55,710 bases of DNA from assembly GCA_903772945.1 (NCBI GenBank), contig CAICTM010000628.1:1-55710 (forward strand). Reading direction: 5' to 3'. Below, piece after piece: positions 45,040 to 53,888 of this stretch; within the stretch, counting starts at the first letter, position 1, and the number at the start of each line of letters is the position of its first letter. Made by a program: the position numbers and the translations under genes. The DNA comes from Seminavis robusta (Eukaryota > Bacillariophyta > Bacillariophyceae > Naviculales > Naviculaceae). The notes beneath the pieces were generated by a model that was given only the letters and a program-made list of their open reading frames with translations, had not been told where the DNA came from and did no database searches.

Positions 45040-45576
45040 TTGGCAGTACGACTGTACCCCTGTGCTTCCAGTTTCAAGGAGCCGTTCAACCACAACAAGA
45101 CATTATGGTATCGATGGAAAGACACGTTGCAAAGCGAAGAATGGACAACAGACGTACAAAGTGCGCACTTTTTGAAACACCTCGAGCCTTCCATAGAAAA
45201 CGGTGGTCTCTTCTCTTGCTTCACTGACATGCAGCCAGCATACAGCAGCTACGAGACCCTGAACAGTAATACCAGTAGGATATTTCAAAAGCAAGCAACC
45301 TGCGAAGAAGATGTAGAGCAGCGTGGATTGATGGATGATGGTATCTTTGTATCTTTCTATCTTGCTACCGGTATGAGGATCAGGATGCGAAGGGAGTTCC
45401 ACGAGTTAATTTCACTGTTGGCCGCATCACCAGTTGCTTCTCCTTCGTTCCAGATACGATACCGTATCATGCAGCAGCATGCAGAAGATTGCGTTCCATT
45501 CGTGGAGGGCGGAGGAAACTGGCTCTTGGGGGATGTTCTGAGCTTGGAACGAGGAACGATAGCTAATTCTCGTTGA
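45040..45576 (+). CDS. Unrecognised 178-residue open frame, doubtful
   Basis: Open from ATG 45040 to a stop ending 45576. The composition is protein-like (HFLKHLEPSIENGGLFSC, DDGIFVSFYLATGMR, MRREFHELISLLAAS), with no low complexity, but I recognise no domain, signal peptide or membrane segment and no neighbour of related function. The first line overlaps unremarkable intergenic-type sequence, so the frame may be a decayed gene or chance. Confidence 0.25.
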   Translation: MAVRLYPCASSFKEPFNHNKTLWYRWKDTLQSEEWTTDVQSAHFLKHLEPSIENGGLFSCFTDMQPAYSSYETLNSNTSRIFQKQATCEEDVEQRGLMDDGIFVSFYLATGMRIRMRREFHELISLLAASPVASPSFQIRYRIMQQHAEDCVPFVEGGGNWLLGDVLSLERGTIANSR

Positions 45577-46701
45577 AACCTTATGATGGTGAGGATGTTG
45601 AAGGTTGACTATTGATGCCCGTGTTGGATTGGTGGCTTGTCGATTCGCACCACCAGCAGCAGCAGCAGCAGCACCAGTAGCCAAAGTGGCAGGAAGAGGC
45701 GAAGAGGACCGAGTTGAAGACTTCGGTTCTTCGGTTCGCCTTCATGATGGCTGTTTCGTCCACGGCAATTGGACAGGGAACAAATCCTATTCGGGCTCTG
45801 GCCCCACAACCAAAGGTAGCCATCCAAGGCAGCAAAAATTAGCTCGTGCTAGCTAGTGTTATTGTTCAAGCGGCCAGGTTTATCATAGGATGCAGTTCGG
45901 CAGGGGGGCAATCGGCGCTTAGAGAGACCAGGCGCCAGACCTGATCGATGGTATTATCACTCGTGGTGGTATTGCTTGCATATTGAGCAGTCCTTGCTAC
46001 AACCACATTCATCTTCTTTTTCTCCATCCACTCTCAGCGAAGAAAGAACACAACTCAATTCCTCAACTGGCAAACTAACTAGCCAGTTTGCCATTGAAGC
46101 TCAAGTTGAAGAATGTGTGTGTACAAGTCAACCCAGAAAGAGGGCCACCCCTGCAGCACTGTTTTCCAATATTCCTCACCAACACTCGTTCTTCGACTGG
46201 GCCACCAGCTTGAACAGCTAACCAGTAGCTGCAAGTGTGATGTAGCTGTCATGCGTGTTTGCTTCCGCACTTGAAGTGCACGGCAACACCACCCCGTCTC
46301 AGGCATGCGATCTAATTGCTCGTACCGGTACAGTAGAGCATTGATTTCAGCGTCTCTCGTTAGCTGCTGGAACTAGATCCCCCAGTGCATCGAAGCCCCG
46401 TCGCCATCGAAACGAAAGACGTCTCGGCCGTCCGTCCGGTGGTACCAGTTTTTTGTCTTCTCCATCTGCTTGTGATGGTCGTTAGCTATGTATTGGGGCG
46501 TTGACATTAGGGCGTTGACATTGGATTGTAGCGGTTCAAGGGAGTTCCATGTCATCCACGGATTTTGTCTTTAAAAAACATCTGAGGGCGGCCGTGGAAA
46601 ATGAATGGCAGCCCCACGGTTAGCCCTATCTCTGATGATGGAACCAAACCATGACCCTTGCAGCGAACAAGACAAAGGTCCACAAAAACTAAAAGAGCAC
46701 C
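45577..46701. other. Intergenic, upstream of ankyrin gene C
   Basis: No gene is supported. CAG/CAC-rich tract at 45648-45690 keeps frames open on both strands. 46580-46645 has a partial match to the upstream block of ankyrin genes A and B (GGTTAGCCCTATCTCT at 46618-46633). Confidence 0.4.
46618..46641 (+). promoter_or_regulatory. Partial upstream block, ankyrin gene C
   Basis: GGTTAGCCCTATCTCTGATG aligns with GGTTAGCCCCATCGCTATTA upstream of gene B, 61-84 bp before the ATG at 46702. Short, so it could be chance or retained ancestry. Confidence 0.35.
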
Positions 46702-47928
46702 ATGGCATCTTCCAAGGAGCCCGTCCCCAAGAAGCAAAAGCTGTCTGCTTCCGCTGCTGCCCAAAAGTTTGACGATGCCCTTGCCCTGTGTGAGAGCTCT
46801 CTTCTGGAAATGGCGGAGGAGGGCGACAAGGAACAGGTGAATCTGAGGCTCAAGGCTATGGTAGCAGTAGCGAATGGTTTTAAGGACCGATATTCATTGA
46901 TGAGTCAAAAGGATATTTGGGTCAATAACATTCTTCCCTTTCTGGGAATGGGATATTATGTAATCCTTGCTAGTGTCAACAAACAAATGAAAAATCTTTA
47001 CTTGACCTACTGCAAGACTGTGGAGAATCCACCACTTGTCAAGTATAATTTTTCATGTTTTGGCGACAATGACCACTTTGGAAAGGCAAGGCCCACCGAT
47101 ACTATGTACAGTGCTGCATTTTCCAGCATCCACTCTGCTGATTATTGGACTGATTACATTGTGGGAAATGAAACTCTCGAGATTAGGGTGTGCTGTTCGC
47201 TTGCTGGTGGTGGGAATCTACAAATGCTTAAATGGGCCCATGAAAAATCTTTTTCATGGAACGAAAGGACATGTGCAGAGGCTGCAAACAAGGGACAATT
47301 AGCTGCGTTGAAATATGCACGCACTAATGGCTGCCATTGGAACGGGCTAACATGTCGGATAGCAGCAAAAAATGGTCATCTGAATGTCCTTCAATGGGCA
47401 CATGAAAACCAGTGCCCTTGGGAATGGGATGAAGACGCATGTTCTGAGGCTGCTACTCATGGTCATTTAGATGTGATTGAATATGCCCACCGGCATGGTT
47501 GCCCATTCGACGAACGAACATGTATAGCTGCTGCTTCTGCTGGGCATCTGCACGTTGTGAAATGGTTACACGAAAATCAACGCCCCTGTTGTGCACTCAC
47601 ATGCGTCATGGCTGCCGCCTATGGTCATCTGGAAATACTGAAATGGGCCCGTGAAAAGGACATTTCATGGGATGTTTGTTGCTGCCGTGCTGCTGCTGCA
47701 AATGGGCATTTGGAAATTTTGAAATGGTTGTATGAAAATCAGTGCCCTTGGGATTCCACAACATGTGTTGCTGCCGCCGAATATGGGCATTTGGATATTT
47801 TGAAATGGGCCCATGCCAATGGTTGTCCTTGGGACCAAGAGACATGCTCTGCTGCCGCCGAATATGGGCATTTGGATGTTTTGAAATGGGCCCGTGCCAA
47901 TGGTTGCCCTTGGGATGCACAAACCTGA
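46702..47928 (+). CDS. Ankyrin gene C: F-box-like ankyrin-repeat protein with early stop
   Basis: 408 residues from a CACCATGG start. It is built as gene B: VPKKQKLS, coiled coil, QKDIWVNNILPFLGMGYYVI, the paralogue-specific linker KTVENPP and GKARPTDTMYSAAFSSI, then about ten 27-residue repeats (for example GHLDILKWAHANGCPWDQET). The N-terminal helix differs from A and B (SAAAQKFDDALALCESSL), so C is the more distant paralogue. The frame ends TGA TGA where gene B has Cys-Ser (DARTCSEAR), yet the same frame beyond the stops reads NARRNN..EILDWCLQNGCPDDN, matching gene B's end. Without the two stops the protein would run to about 48050. Either the last cap is lost by recent mutation, or readthrough occurs; a recent nonsense change is simpler. 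Confidence 0.8.
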   Translation: MASSKEPVPKKQKLSASAAAQKFDDALALCESSLLEMAEEGDKEQVNLRLKAMVAVANGFKDRYSLMSQKDIWVNNILPFLGMGYYVILASVNKQMKNLYLTYCKTVENPPLVKYNFSCFGDNDHFGKARPTDTMYSAAFSSIHSADYWTDYIVGNETLEIRVCCSLAGGGNLQMLKWAHEKSFSWNERTCAEAANKGQLAALKYARTNGCHWNGLTCRIAAKNGHLNVLQWAHENQCPWEWDEDACSEAATHGHLDVIEYAHRHGCPFDERTCIAAASAGHLHVVKWLHENQRPCCALTCVMAAAYGHLEILKWAREKDISWDVCCCRAAAANGHLEILKWLYENQCPWDSTTCVAAAEYGHLDILKWAHANGCPWDQETCSAAAEYGHLDVLKWARANGCPWDAQT

Positions 47929-48594
47929 TGAAATGCAAGAAGGAATAACCACCAGGAAATTCTGGACTGGTGTCTTCAAAATGGCTGTCCAGATGACAAT
48001 GACAGTCTCATCTCAGATTTCTACGTTGGTGAGAATTCCCGTATGAACTCATAGCCACAAGAACTGGTTTGGTCACATTTGTTGTTGGGCCTTGATGTAT
48101 CCCCTGTAGGAGGTTGTTCCTTTCTTGCAGTGCACTGTCTTTGAACTGGCTCCCTAAACTCTAAACAACTCCTTTGCAGAGTGTACCGGTACCGTACGAC
48201 CATAGCTACCCTACGCATCCAGAGATAATAAATTCTACCAGATGGTTTATGGAGCGAGGGGGGCTAAGCTTGGCAGAAGGTATCGGTGGTGGGGAATCAC
48301 AGGCCGCACGCATCCATAATGTCGTTTGTTGGCAGTGTTCGTTTTCCTGTTTTTGATCAACGAGACAACCTTTTAGCCCCAACTCTGATGGTGGTTGAAG
48401 TGCGTGTCTCTGTCTCTGGTATTTTAAAGGGGGGTTTAGAGTAGGGTAATTATCTATGGAAGTCTGAAAGATCGAAGGGCGCGACCATGAAGTTACTGCC
48501 CGATTGTGTGGGGGCCTTTGCTTTTAGGTAGCGACGATATATCGAACATGTGAACACAAGTCTTCTGTAGTACCAGTATAGCAAATCCAGATCA
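47929..48594. other. Downstream remnant of ankyrin gene C and intergenic DNA
   Basis: 47929-48052 is the readable in-frame C-terminal cap beyond the double stop (WCLQNGCPDDND). The rest has no supported gene. GGTACCGGTACC-type palindrome at 48184-48197. Confidence 0.5.
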
Positions 48595-50415
48595 ATGGTG
48601 AAGAAGCAATTCTATGACGGCGGCAGCAGAACAGGGAGCGCACCGAAGAATACCGTTACCAATAGCGGTACCGGAACATGCCGTCGAAAAGTGCTGTTTC
48701 GAGTGCTTTTGGCTGTGGGGATTGTTGTGTGCTTGGTAGAGTTTGCGGTTCACTTTCTGTTCGGAGAGGCTCGGTACCGGTATATGTTAAACAATGTAGC
48801 CAGATTGTCATTGCTGAAAGATGCTACCGGTGCTACTGTGACAAGCTCATCGTACAGCAACAGTGTGCACACTATTCTACAGGCAAAGGCGCAGCAATCG
48901 GTACAAGATCTACTAGCTAGACGGGTGTTTGACACTACCGTGTCTTCTCAGGAAGTGGTACTCCAGAAAAGCTTTCCGATGAAGTGGAATTCCTGCATTT
49001 TGACCAGCAAGTCATGGCCTGCCAACACTCTGAACATTGCCCTGCTGGGGGGATCAGCATCTGCCTTGTCTCCCTTTCACTGCTTTCCTCCAGAAAATCC
49101 AATGGCAGGAAGATACAGTAACATACTGCAAGAGAAGTTACAAGAAACTACCAGCAATTGGAGTCATCATGATCATGACAATCATGATGAACCATCAGCC
49201 ACCATCCACTTTCACGTACACAACTTTGCCCAGGGCGGCACCGATTCATTTGACAATGCCTTGGTGGTGGACCATTTGATGGATCCCTACAATACTGATC
49301 TCATTATTCGAGAATTCAGTGTCAATGATGGACTGAATCTTGACGTTCCCAGACGACGAGGAGATGTCACGGGGCACTTGGACCTGTGGATGGCACGAGT
49401 CTATTCGCTCTTTGCGGCGGCAGGCATTTCACCTCCACCACCTCTGTTGCTGTTGCATCTTTGGGACTACGACGAAGGGAAACATCTAGAGGAAATGAAA
49501 CTATCGGGACACTTGCGAGATCAAGTTCTGCAAAGACAGTGGGATGTCATTCGTCATTATCAATCCATTATGAACTGGGATATACAAGTCATCAATGTGG
49601 CACGAGGTATCAATGGAACCGTCGTAGCGGACAATGTCGAGGCACTCTTGGATGACCCCCTTCATCCATCCTGTACTGCCAACCAACTGATCTCATCCAT
49701 GGTACACTATGCCTTGTTGGAAAACATTGGCGCTCATTGCACTTCTCATTCGACACTGCAACAAACATCCACACCACCGCAACAACAACCAACAGAGTTG
49801 AAACCATTTCGACCTGCTGAGCGCGATCCCTTTTTGGCGAATCCATTCTTTGATGCCTTTGTTCAAGGTCATCTAGTAGCACGGGTGGCGTCCATGTCAC
49901 CGGAATTGCCACATGCCCCCAATGTATCCAATTTCAATAGCCAAACCATGCAGTCGTTGGCACTAATGGACAGTCTGGTGGTCAATTCCGACCGAGAGGA
50001 TTATCGAAGAATGGATCGAAAGACTTTCTGGCGCTTGCCAGGATGTCAAGAAGACAATGACAAGCAACCTCTACAATTTACGCTTCATGAACCCGATTTA
50101 GAGTACTTGGCCTTTCGTCTCACCAACATGCAGCGCCAAATGTGGTTCCGCATTACCATCAACAACGGCATTTCGAAAGACTTTACTCCGGATTCTCCAT
50201 TGTCGCATCAACGATTCACCGTGTTGTGGAAGATTGCCGATATTCTAGCTGCTAGTACGAGGGCCCAGCAATACCACTTGTCCTTTTGCAGTACCATTCC
50301 CAACTATGGGCGATTGGAGGGGACCAAAGCCAACGGGGAGGCCCGCACAGAACGAGATATCAAACAGGAAACGACCTACCTGCAGTTCGTTGTGGCGGTG
50401 ATGAGAAAACCATGA
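48595..50415 (+). CDS. Type II membrane SGNH/GDSL-like hydrolase
   Basis: 606 residues, single exon. A short basic cytoplasmic tail precedes one membrane segment at about 33-56 (VLFRVLLAVGIVVCLVEFAV then HFLFG), so the catalytic part faces the lumen or outside. SGNH blocks in order: IALLGGSASA (nucleophile Ser154), NFAQGGTDS (Gly block, about 210-218), FSVNDGL (Asn244, Asp245) and DDPLHPSC (Asp354-x-x-His357, block V). The remaining 250 residues lack a name (TFWRLPGCQED, LHEPDLEYLAFRL) and resemble a beta-sandwich. Family members deacylate or esterify glycans and lipids; a Golgi or cell-surface glycan esterase is plausible but inferred. It converges on the lipase gene, 292 bp apart. His-rich insert near 191-198 (HHDHDNHD). 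Confidence 0.75.
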   Translation: MVKKQFYDGGSRTGSAPKNTVTNSGTGTCRRKVLFRVLLAVGIVVCLVEFAVHFLFGEARYRYMLNNVARLSLLKDATGATVTSSSYSNSVHTILQAKAQQSVQDLLARRVFDTTVSSQEVVLQKSFPMKWNSCILTSKSWPANTLNIALLGGSASALSPFHCFPPENPMAGRYSNILQEKLQETTSNWSHHDHDNHDEPSATIHFHVHNFAQGGTDSFDNALVVDHLMDPYNTDLIIREFSVNDGLNLDVPRRRGDVTGHLDLWMARVYSLFAAAGISPPPPLLLLHLWDYDEGKHLEEMKLSGHLRDQVLQRQWDVIRHYQSIMNWDIQVINVARGINGTVVADNVEALLDDPLHPSCTANQLISSMVHYALLENIGAHCTSHSTLQQTSTPPQQQPTELKPFRPAERDPFLANPFFDAFVQGHLVARVASMSPELPHAPNVSNFNSQTMQSLALMDSLVVNSDREDYRRMDRKTFWRLPGCQEDNDKQPLQFTLHEPDLEYLAFRLTNMQRQMWFRITINNGISKDFTPDSPLSHQRFTVLWKIADILAASTRAQQYHLSFCSTIPNYGRLEGTKANGEARTERDIKQETTYLQFVVAVMRKP

Positions 50416-50707
50416 GCATTGTCAAGGATGCAGAGGAACCGTGAACAGTAGCGAATGGAGAGCATGTCGAATGCAAAGGGGGGACAAAGTCGGCCTTACA
50501 TTGACAACGGGCAAGCACGATAATCCAAATATGATAGCTGGTGCGACTACTAAATCGAAATCCTCCGATACCATTCCGTGGCAGGGACTACCGTTGCGCT
50601 CCATCTTCAGCCATCACGACATTCGTAATGTTGTTGATCCAAAATTATTTTCTACATCTACGATGTTCTTTTGCGTGAACAGTCGCCCTCGAACTCCAGT
50701 TCATTGC

Positions 50708-51991
50708 TTATTCACAAAGTCTCAGCAAATGAAACCACCCAATACGCCAGGTACAACTTCCAGATTCACAGTCCTCATCAGTGTCGCACGGGTGACCACC
50801 AACGAGCAGTGAGTCTGTACAAGTCCAGCTGACACAGGTCCCGTGACACTCATCATCATTGTGACAGATATGTCCGGCTGGCCATTTGCCCAACGGAATG
50901 GGAAAACAGTCATCTGGCATGGCCAACAATCCATTGATTCGGTCTCGGTACGAATTGCGATGATGCATGTCGACACTCCAAGGGAAGCGATCCCTATCTT
51001 CATCGAGTCCCAAGTACAGCATGGGATAATTGATTTCGTCCAAGAGTATGGAATGTCCCACTTGTATATTGTCGGCAGGGAATCGTTGATTGGCAATGGC
51101 ATCGTATTGACCCGCCGCATTGGAATTGGTGAATCGGAAATGTCGGGAGGTGTCCAAATCAGTGCAGGGGAATGCCGGATCGTGTCCGACCACAGCCCTC
51201 ATGGCTCCAAAGGTGATAATGGTGGGATCCATATCGTACGCTTTCAAATCCAGTGCTGCCACAATGGCCACTCCTCCGCCTTGAGAGAGTCCCGAGAGGA
51301 CCACAGGACAGGGTTCTCCGGTCGCCGGGACACACAAGGCTACGCACCGTTGCATGGCGTCTCGAAAGTTGTCTAGATATCCGTTAAAGTATGCGTCCAT
51401 AAAGCCTTGTCGTATGCGGCAATCGGTGCCTTGCATATGTACGGAAAAGGGATTCAGATTTTGTATATTGTCAACGATGTGTGTGGGACTCAGAGTGGCC
51501 TGAAAGACCCCGTGACAAGCCTCATCATACCCACCACTAATATCGGTAGCATTGCCGTCCACTCTCCCTTGTTTGGCTACCAAGGCGCCGTCGTTGCTAT
51601 CCGACCAGGCCTCGTAAAATGCCAGATCAAATTCTTGTACCGCTGCCGCCCCATTGTGAATATCTCGGTCCAGAAACAAATATTGAAACGCCAGAGTAAA
51701 GTTCATGCGTTCCACAAATTTGCGATCCAAGCCAAGATGAAACTCTTCTTCTCCCACGGCCAATGGAAGTCGGGTAGGACTCAAAGCAGAGCAACTTGGT
51801 TCTTGTTGGAGCTGACGCTCGTCTCCAGCTGAAATCTCCGAGGTTGGAACAATAAGGGTAGCAGCTTGACCGTTGCTATGATTGATCTTGCTGCTGGATA
51901 CCCACGACGGCAACTCCAGCTGAATCAACGCGCACAGCGCCACCAAGGACAGACCTAGCGCTAGCAACTGGTTGGAGCAACTCTGTTTCAT
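50708..51991 (-). CDS. Secreted class-3-like lipase with Cys-rich C-terminus
   Basis: 427 residues on minus, single exon. Residues 5-25 (CSNQLLALGLSLVALCALI) are a signal peptide or anchor. The alpha/beta hydrolase core is at about 95-350: CRIRQGFMDAYFNGYLD, the nucleophile elbow PVVLSGLSQGGGVAIVAALD (Ser236 in GxSxG), FGAMRAVVGHDPAF, FRFTNSN with a candidate Asp297, and DMHHRNSYRD (His343/His344), the order seen in fungal class 3 lipases. The C-terminus (about 375-427) has eight or more Cys in an EGF/Dickkopf-like spacing (CHNDDECHGTCVSWTC, CDTDEDCESGSC). Likely hydrolyses ester lipids outside the cell or in the secretory pathway. The Cys module could bind a surface or partner; that is inference. 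Confidence 0.8.
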   Translation of the reverse strand: MKQSCSNQLLALGLSLVALCALIQLELPSWVSSSKINHSNGQAATLIVPTSEISAGDERQLQQEPSCSALSPTRLPLAVGEEEFHLGLDRKFVERMNFTLAFQYLFLDRDIHNGAAAVQEFDLAFYEAWSDSNDGALVAKQGRVDGNATDISGGYDEACHGVFQATLSPTHIVDNIQNLNPFSVHMQGTDCRIRQGFMDAYFNGYLDNFRDAMQRCVALCVPATGEPCPVVLSGLSQGGGVAIVAALDLKAYDMDPTIITFGAMRAVVGHDPAFPCTDLDTSRHFRFTNSNAAGQYDAIANQRFPADNIQVGHSILLDEINYPMLYLGLDEDRDRFPWSVDMHHRNSYRDRINGLLAMPDDCFPIPLGKWPAGHICHNDDECHGTCVSWTCTDSLLVGGHPCDTDEDCESGSCTWRIGWFHLLRLCE

Positions 51992-52628
51992 GGTTGCCCG
52001 ACTAATTATGCTGATAGATATTCAAGTTATGTACATGTACTTCCCAGTCAACTATTCATTCCATCGGTTGCTTTGTAGCCCGCAGTTTTTGAAATTTTGT
52101 TGTTTGAATGGAAAAAGTGAGGACGAAGAAGCTTCTTTTATGTGGCAGGCATGCTATTCCAGAAGCAGGTTGACCCAGTGACCCGTGCATGCTTAAGGCA
52201 GCAAGACGGAGTGTTACCGGAACCCTCACCGGAACACATCTAGCTAGCTAGCTAGACTAGCTAGAGACTACTAGTAGCTAGTGAAATAGACCAACTGGTT
52301 GCCCAACACTTACTTGTTGTTGCCATTGTTGCTCTTTCGGTGGTGTGGTGGGGCTTTGTTGGGGGTAGTCACAAGGACCTGGTGTTTTTAATTCAAAGTA
52401 TGGAGTAGTGGCAGAGGCAACACAACGCAAGCTGGCTGGAGCTCGGATCATGCACCATTGGCAGGTTAGAAATGGTCTATTAGCATGGGTTATTTGAAGC
52501 CTAATAAGCAAACAAGGATAGCCCGCTGCGTGACCAATGGAGGTGCAGTTGAGGGGGCATATTGGTTTCCCACCGCCTTTGCAGCTGATCGTTAGCTATC
52601 TAGCTAGTAGGAAGGAGTCCTTCAATAG
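51992..52628. other. Intergenic, no supported gene
   Basis: Upstream of the lipase (-) and downstream of the zinc-ribbon gene (-). It holds a long CTAGCTAGCTAGCTAG run at 52240-52265 and nothing else recognisable. Confidence 0.5.
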
Positions 52629-53888
52629 TTACGCCGACCGTGAGACCGGGGATTTGTAGTCTGCTGGGCGGACGAGGCCCACCCCCACTCCAAACGGCTC
52701 GGACTGCGGCTGCGCGCCACCTTGGTGGTATCTCTGAGCCGAACTGACGGTTTTGCAAGTCACACAGAGCACGTAGCGTAGCCCGGCAATGCAGACGAGA
52801 GCTTCTTGACAGTTGGGACAGTCCAGTGCCACGGTGGGCTCCACCTGTTGGCAAATGGCAGCCTTGGTCCGGGCAGTAGAACCCACGTAAGGGACCTTGA
52901 TGTTGCCAATCTCCACCATGGGCTTTCCGTGTTCATCCAAATCTGCCCTCAGATAGGCTGGCTGGTCATAACACTGTTGCTGGTGCTCTTCCAGTTGTCT
53001 TCGTCGTAGTGTTAGTGGGCCATGTTTGTGCAGTGTATCGGACAGCCCCATGCTGTCTTGCTGTTGTTGACCACCCCCGCTTGCAGAAACGTCGTCTCGT
53101 CTTGAGGTGCTTGTAGTACTAGTAGTACCGGGCATTATCTTGGGTGGTTGCACCTTATTGCCGGTGCTGCTTGTAGTACCGAAGGAACCGTAGCTCGAGT
53201 TCTCGGAAGAAGAAGAACTACCAGAGCGTTTTGGGTTGCCTTTGGGTGTTGGAAACGGGGGAGTTCTTTGGGTGGTCGCATCATCAGACAAGCTTGTGTC
53301 TCTGTAAATAGGGGCACTGATGCTCCGTGGCATTGCTGTCAAATGAGTTTTATGCATAGCTGAAGCGGTATCATCATCTGTGGGAGAGGAAACCACTGCG
53401 GATAAGGAAGCCGAGCGTGTGAGCCATTGCTCCGTCCATTCTTCCATGAACGCGTCATGTTCACTGTGGCATACCCGATCCGGCGTTTCAATGGTAGCGG
53501 CTACTCGCTTCAAATCAGGATAGAGCTTGTTTTTCTTGTTGTGACTGCTGCGGTTGCTGGTGCTGCTGGGTGGAGGAAACAGCAGCATATCCCGGAATGC
53601 CGCTGCTGCGGCTGTCTGTGGAGTTTTGGTCGGCGCTAGATTGGAAACATCGTGCTGCTGGCCGTCCACGGCAAGCACATAGGAGCTTCTTCGCTTGACG
53701 TTGCCGTCACTGCTGCTATTGTCACTGCCGCTGTTGTGGGAAGCAGAGGCTGCTACCGCAACCTTGGCATTATCCGTGTCATTTGCGTTGGAGATGTTCA
53801 TGTTGAAAAACAATGTGGTGCGAGATGTAATACTGATATTGTGAGACATGTATGTGAGATACCTGTGAGTTTTGGGCCGTGATTTCAA
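52629..53888 (-). CDS. Serine-rich protein with C-terminal zinc-ribbon-like motif
   Basis: 419 residues on minus. The start is uncertain: Mets at 53888 and 53801 are in frame, and the one at 53801 (MNISNANDTD) gives a tighter protein. The first 290 residues are low-complexity Ser/Thr/Asn/Gln. One conserved-looking piece is HSEHDAFMEEWTEQWLTRSA near 140-160. The C-terminal part has a compact domain: VEIGNIKVPYVGSTARTKAA, then DCPNCQEALVCIAGLRYVLC then VTCKTVS, giving CxxC-x15-CxxC, typical of a structural zinc ribbon. No catalytic motif or signal peptide. It may bind nucleic acid or protein; I do not recognise the family. Confidence 0.65.
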   Translation of the reverse strand: MKSRPKTHRYLTYMSHNISITSRTTLFFNMNISNANDTDNAKVAVAASASHNSGSDNSSSDGNVKRRSSYVLAVDGQQHDVSNLAPTKTPQTAAAAAFRDMLLFPPPSSTSNRSSHNKKNKLYPDLKRVAATIETPDRVCHSEHDAFMEEWTEQWLTRSASLSAVVSSPTDDDTASAMHKTHLTAMPRSISAPIYRDTSLSDDATTQRTPPFPTPKGNPKRSGSSSSSENSSYGSFGTTSSTGNKVQPPKIMPGTTSTTSTSRRDDVSASGGGQQQQDSMGLSDTLHKHGPLTLRRRQLEEHQQQCYDQPAYLRADLDEHGKPMVEIGNIKVPYVGSTARTKAAICQQVEPTVALDCPNCQEALVCIAGLRYVLCVTCKTVSSAQRYHQGGAQPQSEPFGVGVGLVRPADYKSPVSRSA

